A DNA stretch of 64,000 bases from Natronomonas gomsonensis. GTDB lineage: Archaea > Halobacteriota > Halobacteria > Halobacteriales > Haloarculaceae. Shown here piece after piece: positions 1 through 6,918 of the stretch. The stretch is from positions 2,294,001-2,358,000 of the forward strand of contig NZ_CP101323.1 in the NCBI RefSeq assembly GCF_024300825.1. Reading direction: 5' to 3'. The notes under the pieces were generated by a model, which worked only from the letters and a program-made list of their open reading frames with translations, was not told the origin of the DNA and searched no databases. Position 1 is the first letter of the stretch. Each line of letters opens with the position of its first letter. The position numbers were made by a program, and so were the translations under genes.

Positions 1-626
1 ACCGTCGAGACGCCCATTATCTGGTCGTAGTTGGGGTTGGCATCGCCCAGCGTGACGAATCCGGCGTGTGGGGCCGGACAGGTCCGGACCTGATTGCAGC
101 TGACGGAGCCGCTGACCTGTGGGTCAGTCCGTTGGACCCAGTTCTCGCCGGCTTCGACCCACAGCATCGACCGGTGTATCACCGGCGTCTCCGTCGGGTC
201 GCCGTTCGGCATGAACACGATTACGTCGCCGTATCCGTTGAACTCGGTGTGTCCCACCTCGCGTGCGGTCTCGGCCGGAATCACCCCCGTCGACTTCCCC
301 TCGTGGACGGGCGCTTCCTCGGGGACGAACCGCTCGTTGTCGACGATGAACACGAGGTCGCCTTTCTCCATGTTGGGAACCATGCTGCCCGATTCGATGG
401 CGACCATCGGTGGCCAGATGCCGCTGATGGCGAAGAGAATCAGGCCGATGGCCAGCACGGCCGCGACGCTCGTCACCACGTCCCGCATGTACAGAACGAC
501 CTCCTTGTCTGTCGTCCAGAACCACTTGAACCAGCCGACCACGCCGGATGGTCGTTCCTCCCTCGGGGCGTCGCCGGCGTCGGACGGTTCGTTCGGCGGA
601 CCGGAACCGTCCTCTCGGTCGGTCAT
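1..626 (-). CDS. Archaeal signal peptidase I (partial, runs off the left edge)
   Basis: Membrane endopeptidase of the S26B (Sec11-like) family that removes Sec signal peptides on the outer face of the cytoplasmic membrane. The ATG is at 626 and the frame is open to the window edge, so the C-terminus is missing. After a polar N-terminus of about 45 residues comes one hydrophobic segment (residues about 48-70). It is followed directly by the serine box ESGSMVPNM, with the nucleophile near residue 78, and by VIHRSM near residue 148, where archaeal and ER enzymes carry His instead of the bacterial Lys. An N-terminal cytoplasmic extension before the membrane anchor is usual in haloarchaea. The gene is divergent from the PolD small-subunit gene, with 78 bp between the two starts. 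Family assignment is firm; a paralogue number cannot be given. Confidence 0.88.
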   Translation of the reverse strand, partial: MTDREDGSGPPNEPSDAGDAPREERPSGVVGWFKWFWTTDKEVVLYMRDVVTSVAAVLAIGLILFAISGIWPPMVAIESGSMVPNMEKGDLVFIVDNERFVPEEAPVHEGKSTGVIPAETAREVGHTEFNGYGDVIVFMPNGDPTETPVIHRSMLWVEAGENWVQRTDPQVSGSVSCNQVRTCPAPHAGFVTLGDANPNYDQIMGVST

Positions 627-675
627 TGCAACCCCGTAGCGGCCCGGTCCGTTTGAACGTTCTGGGTCCGCTACG

Positions 676-684
676 CTTTTGCCC
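676..684 (+). promoter_or_regulatory. Core promoter box of polD1
   Basis: CTTTTGCCC lies 29 nt before the GTG start at 705. The same box and spacing precede many genes in this window, which fits a TATA-like element driving a leaderless or near-leaderless transcript. Confidence 0.5.
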
Positions 685-704
685 GCCGACAGCAACCTCC
701 GTCT

Positions 705-2390
705 GTGCCAAACGAGGAACCGGCGCGTCTCGCCACCGAACTCGCCAGCCACGGCTACACCGCCGACCGCGAGGCGATTACGCTGCTCGCCCGCGCGGAG
801 AACCCCGCGGAGGCGCTGTTGGTGGCTGTCGAGGCTACGCCCGACAACGCGCTGAAACTCTCGGCGGCCGACGTTCGTGACGCCCTCGACGGCACGCCAC
901 GCGCCCGCCGAGACCCGATTTCGGGAAGCGACGGGAACACGGCGGCCGAATCGACGGCGGCCGACGGCGTGACGGACACCACAGCGACCGACCCGGGTGA
1001 AGCGGCCACATCGGGGACCGCAGCGACTTCCGAAGCGTCGCCGACGCCGAAAACGGGAACTGAGCGGTCGGCGGAAGACCCCTCTGTTTCAACTGGAACT
1101 CGCCAGTCCGAATCGAGCGGTTCGGGAGGTGCGTCTCCAGTTGAAACGAAGGGGTCTTCGAGCGGGCGAGACACCGACCCTTCGCTGCGCTCGCTGGAAA
1201 TCGGCAACGACATGACCGGCCACTCGACCGGAACCGGCGAGTACGAGGACTTCGTGGCGACGTTTCGGGACCGCTACGACCGGCTTTCGGGGAAACTGAA
1301 GGGTCGGGTCAACCACCGCAACGCGACGGCGCTGCAGGCAAGCCCCGGCGGTGGCGACGCCGGCATGGTCGGGATGGTCTCGGACGTCCGCTCGACCGCA
1401 AACGGCCACTGGATTATCGAGTTAGAGGACACGACGGGCGTGTTCCCCTGTCTCGTGATGAAGGACAAGGACATCGCCGCCCTCGTCGAGGAGTTGCTGT
1501 TCGACGAGGTCATCGCCGTCGACGGGACGCTCTCTGACGACGGGAGCATCATGTTCGTCGACAGCCTCCACTTCCCGGACGTCCCCCGGACGTACAAGCC
1601 ATCGACGGCGGACCGCCACGTTCAGGCCGCGCTCATCAGCGACGTCCACGTCGGCAGCGAGGAGTTCATGGTCGACGCCTGGCAGCGGTTCACCTCGTGG
1701 CTCCACACCGAGGAGGCAGAGAACATCGAGTATCTGCTGTTGGCCGGTGATATGGTCGAGGGCGTCGGCGTCTACCCCGACCAAGACGACGAACTCGACA
1801 TCGTCGACATCTTCGACCAGTACGAGGCGTTCTCGGAGCACCTCAAGGAAGTTCCCGGCGACATGGAAATCGTCATGATACCCGGCAACCACGACGCGGT
1901 CCGGCTCGCGGAGCCGCAACCCGGCTTCGACGAGGAGTTGCGCGACATCATGACGGCCCACGACGCCCGCATCGTCTCGAACCCGGCGATGGTCTCCGTC
2001 GAGGGTGTCTCGGTGTTGATGTATCACGGCGTCTCCTTAGACGAGGTCATCGCCGAACTCCCCGAGGAGAAGGCCAACTACGACGAACCGCACAAGGCGA
2101 TGTACCAACTGCTGAAGAAACGCCACGTCGCCCCGCAGTTCGGCGGTCACACCCGACTGGCTCCCGAGGAGAAGGACTACCTCGTCATGGACGAGGTGCC
2201 AGACGTGTTCCACACCGGCCACGTCCACAAACTCGGGTGGGGGAAGTACCGGAACGTGCTGGCGGTGAACTCCGGCTGTTGGCAGGCCCAGACCGACTTC
2301 CAGAAGAGCGTCAACATCGACCCCGACGCCGGGTTCGCGCCGATTCTCGACCTCGATACGCTGGATATGACGGTGCGGAAGTTCACCTGA
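705..2390 (+). CDS. polD1: DNA polymerase D small subunit DP1 (3'-5' exonuclease subunit)
   Basis: Proofreading exonuclease subunit of the euryarchaeal replicative polymerase PolD; partner of DP2 encoded at 3280-6879. The start is GTG at 705. Residues 1-60 form a helical N-terminal domain. Residues about 65-185 are a Ser/Thr/Asp/Gly-rich disordered linker. An OB-fold follows (about 215-285), then a calcineurin-like phosphoesterase domain (about 305-560). Metal-binding motifs are visible: DVHVG near residue 313, GDMVEG near 349, GNHD near 394, and GHVH near 503. The 561-residue length is normal for haloarchaea. The linker coding region contains a 24-nt near-perfect inverted repeat that resembles the chromosomal ORBs (separate entry), so this stretch may be under DNA-level as well as protein-level selection. 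DP1 and DP2 are separated only by two small genes. Confidence 0.97.
   Translation: MPNEEPARLATELASHGYTADREAITLLARAENPAEALLVAVEATPDNALKLSAADVRDALDGTPRARRDPISGSDGNTAAESTAADGVTDTTATDPGEAATSGTAATSEASPTPKTGTERSAEDPSVSTGTRQSESSGSGGASPVETKGSSSGRDTDPSLRSLEIGNDMTGHSTGTGEYEDFVATFRDRYDRLSGKLKGRVNHRNATALQASPGGGDAGMVGMVSDVRSTANGHWIIELEDTTGVFPCLVMKDKDIAALVEELLFDEVIAVDGTLSDDGSIMFVDSLHFPDVPRTYKPSTADRHVQAALISDVHVGSEEFMVDAWQRFTSWLHTEEAENIEYLLLAGDMVEGVGVYPDQDDELDIVDIFDQYEAFSEHLKEVPGDMEIVMIPGNHDAVRLAEPQPGFDEELRDIMTAHDARIVSNPAMVSVEGVSVLMYHGVSLDEVIAELPEEKANYDEPHKAMYQLLKKRHVAPQFGGHTRLAPEEKDYLVMDEVPDVFHTGHVHKLGWGKYRNVLAVNSGCWQAQTDFQKSVNIDPDAGFAPILDLDTLDMTVRKFT
1074..1159. repeat. ORB-like inverted repeat inside polD1
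   Basis: Arm A (1074-1097) and the reverse complement of arm B (1136-1159) agree at 22 of 24 positions; the spacer is 38 nt and GC-rich. Arm B reads TCCAGTTGAAACGAAGGGGT, essentially the origin recognition box seen at 12313-12342 (minus) and 12582-12612. The G-runs of the two arms point outwards, as in the oriC pair. It lies in the low-complexity linker of DP1. That it binds Orc1 is inference. Confidence 0.7.
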
Positions 2391-2472
2391 ACCACTGTTG
2401 GGAGCATCCGCTACGTCTCACGACCACCCGATAGAGGGAATCGAGACTATAGTGACAAAAGCTAGCACATCT

Positions 2473-2490
2473 ACAATTTCTATAAATTGT
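2473..2490. promoter_or_regulatory. AT-rich palindrome in the polD1-2572 intergenic region
   Basis: The 181-bp gap 2391-2571 is much more AT-rich than its surroundings. It contains a perfect 7-bp inverted repeat (ACAATTT and AAATTGT with CTAT between), followed by TTAATAAATAT, a plausible TATA element. A second short inverted repeat, GTGAC-GGT-GTCAC, lies at about 2519-2531. This looks like a promoter/operator for the small gene at 2572. The regulator is unknown. Confidence 0.4.
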
Positions 2491-2571
2491 TAATAAATAT
2501 CGCGGCAAACAACGGTGTGTGACGGTGTCACATCGTCACCCTTATGTACTCAGTGTCAGCTATGCACATGC

Positions 2572-2739
2572 ATGGCACAGGACACGGCCACTCCGGAGAC
2601 GGTTTCCGAATGCGAGGTCATGGCGTCCATCGACGGCGATGCGAGCGGCGAGCGGCTCATCATCGCAGAACTCTGCCGAGAGGAGGCGTATCTCGCCATG
2701 TCCACGGAAGCCACCGTCGACGTAGACGACTGGCGGTAA
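2572..2739 (+). CDS. Small conserved haloarchaeal protein, 55 aa
   Basis: Acidic 55-residue protein starting MAQDTATPETVSECEVMASI and ending DVDDWR. I chose the ATG at 2572 because the upstream in-frame codons are Cys-rich and unlike haloarchaeal protein. The pattern MASIDGD, then a hydrophobic IIAELCREEAYLAM stretch, then a C-terminal DDWR, matches a family of tiny haloarchaeal proteins of unknown function that I recall only as a pattern. No metal-binding pair or membrane segment is present. It sits between the two PolD subunit genes behind its own AT-rich promoter region, which makes a stress- or growth-regulated single-gene transcript plausible. Function unknown. Confidence 0.7.
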   Translation: MAQDTATPETVSECEVMASIDGDASGERLIIAELCREEAYLAMSTEATVDVDDWR

Positions 2740-2808
2740 CCGGGTGGTCTGGGGGGTTGGGTGAATCGCGGCCAATTACACAGCGGTCGCTTCGGTAGAT
2801 GACGTGGT

Positions 2809-2845
2809 CGACGGCGGGAGAACAGCTTTTTGCTCCCCGCCGTCG
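2809..2845. promoter_or_regulatory. GC-rich hairpin with T-rich loop upstream of the DUF296 gene
   Basis: The 10-bp perfect stems CGACGGCGGG (2809-2818) and CCCGCCGTCG (2836-2845) enclose AGCTTTTTGCT. The T-run lies 26-31 nt before the ATG at 2857, so the loop may be the core promoter of that gene. Equally the structure could terminate the transcript of the 2572 gene. Confidence 0.4.
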
Positions 2846-2856
2846 TTGCCGTGGAT

Positions 2857-3279
2857 ATGGATTACCAGCGCGTCGAGGGCGACCGCGAGTACGTCGCTCG
2901 ACTGGAACACGGACGGGACTGGCGCGAGCAAATCGAGGCCTTCGCCGACGAGGAGGAAATCGATTCGGCGTTCTTCTTCGGCCTCGGGGCGGTGCAGGAC
3001 GCGACCGTCTACTTCTACGACCAGACCGAACAGGAGTACTATCCCGTCGAGTTCGACGAGCCGTTCGAGGTGACGACGGCGCTCGGAAACGTCTCGCATC
3101 TCGACGGCGAGCGCTTCGCCCACACCCACGTCACCCTCTCGCGGGAGGACGGCTCGATGGTCGGCGGCCACCTCGATTCGGCGACCACTTTCGCCGGCGA
3201 GTTGTACCTCCGGGAGTTCGACGCCCACCTCGAACGCGAACACGACGACGTGACCGACCTCGACCTCTGGCCGCTGTAG
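2857..3279 (+). CDS. PPC/DUF296 domain protein
   Basis: 140-residue single-domain PPC (plant and prokaryote conserved, DUF296) protein. Archaeal and bacterial members form trimers; in some proteins the domain is fused to DNA-binding motifs, but none is fused here. The conserved core is visible: FFFGLGAVQDATVYFYD (about residues 45-61), HLDGERFAHTHVTLS, and MVGGHLDSATTFAGELYL, with the family GGH signature near residue 110. The ATG at 2857 was preferred over an upstream in-frame codon because of homology to the usual start and promoter spacing. Its stop is immediately followed by the ATG of the PolD large subunit, so the two are almost certainly co-transcribed and probably translationally coupled. 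The reason for this conserved-looking linkage with DP2 is not known; a nucleic-acid role is possible but unproven. Confidence 0.88.
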   Translation: MDYQRVEGDREYVARLEHGRDWREQIEAFADEEEIDSAFFFGLGAVQDATVYFYDQTEQEYYPVEFDEPFEVTTALGNVSHLDGERFAHTHVTLSREDGSMVGGHLDSATTFAGELYLREFDAHLEREHDDVTDLDLWPL

Positions 3280-6200
3280 ATGCGAGACGACGACGAAGCG
3301 TACTTCGAGCGGTTGGAGTCCGGCCTCGACGAGGCGATGGCACTCGCCCGGGAGGCCCGACAGCGCGGCGGCGACCCCACCGAGGACGTCGAAATCCCCA
3401 TCGCCAAGGACATGGCCGACCGCGTCGAGAACATCCTCGGCATCGACGGCGTCGCAGAACGCGTCCGAGAGATGGAAGAGGATCCCGACCTCTCCCGGGA
3501 GGAGGCTGCCCTCGAACTCGCCGAGGACTTCGCCGATGGGAAAGTCGGTGACTACGACTCCCGTGCCGGGAAGGTCGAAGGCGCCGTCCGGACCGCGGTG
3601 GCGCTGTTGACCGAGGGCGTCGTCGCCGCACCCATCGAGGGCATCGACCGCGTCGAAATCCTCGACAACGACGACGGCACGGAGTTCATCAACGTCTACT
3701 ACGCCGGACCGATTCGCTCCGCGGGCGGGACCGCACAGGCACTGTCGGTGCTGGTAGCGGACTACACGCGGACGCTCATCGGCATCGAGGAGTTCAAACC
3801 CCGCGACGAGGAGGTCGAACGCTACGCCGAGGAGTTGGCGCTGTACGACAACGAAACCGGCCTGCAGTACAGTCCGAAGGACGCCGAGACGAAGTTCATC
3901 GCCCGGAACATGCCCATCATGCTCGACGGGGAGGCGACGGGCGACGAGGAGGTCTCGGGCTTCCGGGATTTGGAGCGGGTCGACACCAACAACGCCCGCG
4001 GTGGGATGTGTCTCGTCTTGGGGGAGGGTATCGCCCAGAAGGCACCGAAGATTCAGCGATACACCTCCCAACTGGAGGAGGTCGACTGGCCGTGGCTTCA
4101 GGACCTCATCGACGGGACCTACAAGAAAGACAACGGGGAGAGCGGCGACGCCGAGACGGACGACGACAGCGACGAAGGGGCCACAGAGGAGTCCGAGGAC
4201 GCCGAACCCGAGGAAGACGCCGAATCCGAGGGCCACGACGGCCCGCCGCGTCCGGAGCCCTCGACGAAGTTCCTCCGGGACCTCATCGCCGGCCGGCCCG
4301 TCTTCGGCCACCCCTCCGAAGAGGGTGGCTTCCGACTCCGCTACGGTCGCTCGCGGAACCACGGCTTCGCGACCGCAGGCGTCCATCCGGCGACGATGCA
4401 TCTCGTCGACGACTTCCTCGCGACCGGCACCCAAATCAAGACCGAACGCCCGGGGAAAGCCGCCGGCGTCATCCCCGTCGACAGCATCGAGGGGCCGACG
4501 GTCAAACTCGCCAACGGCGACGTTCGCCGCATCGACGACCCAGCAGAGGCCTTGGAGATACGCAACGGCGTCGAGGCCATCCTCGATTTGGGCGAGTACC
4601 TCGTCAACTACGGCGAGTTCGTCGAGAACAACCACCCACTCGCCCCGGCTTCCTACACGCCGGAGTGGTGGAAACACGACCTCGCGGCCGCCGGCGCCGA
4701 CGTACAGGCCCTGGAGGACTCCCCGCGCGTGGACCTCGAACATCCCGAAACCGAACGGGTCCTCGAGTGGGTCGACGAGTACGACGCCCCGCTTCACCCC
4801 GAACACACACCCCTCTGGCACGACCTCGATATCGAGCGGTTCGAGGCGCTGGCCGAGGCGGCCAGCGACGGCCACTGGGCTGAATCCGACGGCGCCGCCG
4901 TCGCACCGAGCGAATCGACCACGGCCGCCAACCGCACGCTCGTCCTCCCGCGAACCGAGCCCGTCCGGGAGGCGCTGGAGGTCCTCATCGTCGAACACAC
5001 CCAAGGCGAGGAGACGCTGACGGTCCCCGACGCCGTGCCGCTGGTGCGTTCGCTCGGCCTCACCGACGACCTCGAACGGACGTGGGAGTCGGGCGAGCTG
5101 TCGTCAGCCGCTCGAAACTACGACGGCGGCGAAAACGCGGTGAAGGCCGTCAACGAGGTCGCACCCTTCGAGATACAGGAGCGAGCGCCGACACGCATCG
5201 GCTGTCGGATGGGTCGCCCCGAGAAATCCGAGAAGCGAGACCTCTCGCCGGCGGTTCACACCCTGTTTCCCATCGGCGAGGCCGGCGGTTCCCAGCGCGA
5301 CATCGCCGCCGCCGGCAAACACGCCGAGACAATGCAGGACACCCCAGGGATGGTCGAGGTGCAGGTCGGACGGCGGAACTGCCCCGATTGTGGCACCGAG
5401 ACTCACCGCGCTCGCTGTCCCGACTGCAACGCCGTCACCGACCCCCACTACGTCTGCTACGACTGCGATATCGACGTCGAACCGGACGAGGCCGGCCGGG
5501 CTATCTGTCCGCGCTGTGAGCGGGAGGCCGACGCCGTCCAGACGAAGACCATCGACGTCAACGACGAGTACCGAACGGCGCTGTCGAACGTCAAAGAACG
5601 GGAAAACGCCTTCGACGTGCTGAAAGGCGTCAAGGGACTCACCTCCAAACACAAGGTCCCCGAACCCATCGAGAAGGGCGTCCTTCGGGCGAAGAACGGC
5701 GTCTCGTCGTTCAAGGACGGCACCGTCCGCTACGACATGACCGACCTCCCCGTCACGTCGGTCCGGGCGTCGGAACTCGACGTGACCGTCGGCCAACTGC
5801 AGGCGCTGGGCTACGAGGAGGACATCCACGGCCAACCGCTGACCCACGAGGACCAACTGGTCGAGTTGCGGGTTCAGGACGTGGTGCTCTCCAATGGCGC
5901 CGCCGAACACATGATTCGGACCGCCGACTTCGTCGACGACCTGCTGGAGCAGTACTACGGCCTCGACCGCTTCTACGAACTCGAGGACCGCGACGACCTC
6001 GTCGGCGAGTTGGTGTTCGGGATGGCACCCCACACCTCAGCCGCAGTTGTCGGAAGAGTGATTGGTTTCACCTCGGCGGCGGTCGGATACGCTCATCCGT
6101 ACTTTCACGCCGCGAAGCGTCGGAACTGTGACGGTGACGAAGACTGCGTCATGCTCCTCATGGACGGACTTCTCAACTTCTCGAAGTCTTTTCTCCCGAA

Positions 6201-6879
6201 CCAGCGCGGAGGGCGGATGGACGCGCCGCTGGTCATGTCCTCGCGCATCGACCCCGCCGAAATCGACGACGAGGCCCACAACATGGACATCGCCTCGTCG
6301 TACCCGCGGGAGTTCTACGAGGCGACGCGTGAGATGGCCGACCCCGGCGAGGTCGAGGACCTCGTCCAAATCGGCGAGGACACGCTCGGAACCGACGACC
6401 AGTACCGCGGGTTCGAACACACCCACGACACGACCGACATCGCGCTCGGGCCGGACCTCTCGGCGTACAAGACGCTGGGCGACATGATGGAGAAGATGAA
6501 CGCCCAACTGGAACTGTCGCGAAAACTCCGGTCGGTCGACGAGACCGACGTGGCCGAGCGGGTCATCGAGTACCACTTCCTTCCGGACATCATCGGCAAT
6601 CTGCGGGCCTTCTCCAGACAGGAGACGCGGTGTCTCGACTGCGGGGAGAAGTTCCGTCGGATGCCGCTGACCGGCGACTGCCGGGAGTGTGGCGGCCGGG
6701 TGAACCTCACCGTCCATCAGGGGTCGGTGAACAAGTACATCGACACCGCGATTCAGGTCGCCGAGGAGTACGGCTGTCGGGAGTACACGAAACAGCGGTT
6801 GCAGATTCTCGACCGCTCGCTGGAGTCCATCTTCGAAGACGACACCAACAAACAGAGCGGGATTGCGGATTTCATGTGA
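3280..6879 (+). CDS. polD2: DNA polymerase D large subunit DP2 (catalytic subunit)
   Basis: Polymerase subunit of euryarchaeal PolD, a double-psi beta-barrel enzyme unrelated to family B polymerases. 1199 residues. An acidic low-complexity insert lies at about residues 285-325. A zinc cluster CPDC/CPDC/CYDC/CPRC lies at about 700-750. The catalytic block HPYFHAAKRR then NCDGDED lies at about 939-955, with the Asp residues that bind metal. A C-terminal zinc finger CLDC/CREC lies at about 1115-1135 before the PCNA-interacting tail (GIADFM). No intein is present at the usual N|C site (between 6126 and 6127), although many halophiles carry one there. Codons from about 6031 to 6215 are noticeably richer in A/T third positions than the rest of the gene (see findings). 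It starts directly after the stop of the DUF296 gene. Confidence 0.98.
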   Translation: MRDDDEAYFERLESGLDEAMALAREARQRGGDPTEDVEIPIAKDMADRVENILGIDGVAERVREMEEDPDLSREEAALELAEDFADGKVGDYDSRAGKVEGAVRTAVALLTEGVVAAPIEGIDRVEILDNDDGTEFINVYYAGPIRSAGGTAQALSVLVADYTRTLIGIEEFKPRDEEVERYAEELALYDNETGLQYSPKDAETKFIARNMPIMLDGEATGDEEVSGFRDLERVDTNNARGGMCLVLGEGIAQKAPKIQRYTSQLEEVDWPWLQDLIDGTYKKDNGESGDAETDDDSDEGATEESEDAEPEEDAESEGHDGPPRPEPSTKFLRDLIAGRPVFGHPSEEGGFRLRYGRSRNHGFATAGVHPATMHLVDDFLATGTQIKTERPGKAAGVIPVDSIEGPTVKLANGDVRRIDDPAEALEIRNGVEAILDLGEYLVNYGEFVENNHPLAPASYTPEWWKHDLAAAGADVQALEDSPRVDLEHPETERVLEWVDEYDAPLHPEHTPLWHDLDIERFEALAEAASDGHWAESDGAAVAPSESTTAANRTLVLPRTEPVREALEVLIVEHTQGEETLTVPDAVPLVRSLGLTDDLERTWESGELSSAARNYDGGENAVKAVNEVAPFEIQERAPTRIGCRMGRPEKSEKRDLSPAVHTLFPIGEAGGSQRDIAAAGKHAETMQDTPGMVEVQVGRRNCPDCGTETHRARCPDCNAVTDPHYVCYDCDIDVEPDEAGRAICPRCEREADAVQTKTIDVNDEYRTALSNVKERENAFDVLKGVKGLTSKHKVPEPIEKGVLRAKNGVSSFKDGTVRYDMTDLPVTSVRASELDVTVGQLQALGYEEDIHGQPLTHEDQLVELRVQDVVLSNGAAEHMIRTADFVDDLLEQYYGLDRFYELEDRDDLVGELVFGMAPHTSAAVVGRVIGFTSAAVGYAHPYFHAAKRRNCDGDEDCVMLLMDGLLNFSKSFLPNQRGGRMDAPLVMSSRIDPAEIDDEAHNMDIASSYPREFYEATREMADPGEVEDLVQIGEDTLGTDDQYRGFEHTHDTTDIALGPDLSAYKTLGDMMEKMNAQLELSRKLRSVDETDVAERVIEYHFLPDIIGNLRAFSRQETRCLDCGEKFRRMPLTGDCRECGGRVNLTVHQGSVNKYIDTAIQVAEEYGCREYTKQRLQILDRSLESIFEDDTNKQSGIADFM

Positions 6880-6885
6880 CGCGAC

Positions 6886-6892
6886 CTTTTTG
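6886..6892 (+). promoter_or_regulatory. Core promoter box of the MutS-like gene
   Basis: CTTTTTG starts 33 nt before the ATG at 6919, just after the polD2 stop codon. Confidence 0.45.
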
Positions 6893-6918
6893 CCCCATGC
6901 CGGCACAGTAGGGGGTAG

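Noticed and set aside
2776-5004. Very long open frames antisense to polD2 and many similar overlaps elsewhere
   Set aside because: GC-rich codon usage leaves the opposite strand free of stops; these frames lack family motifs and haloarchaeal composition.
3280-6879. Intein in PolD large subunit
   Set aside because: The sequence passes through HAAKRRNCDGDED without interruption, and the protein has normal intein-free length.
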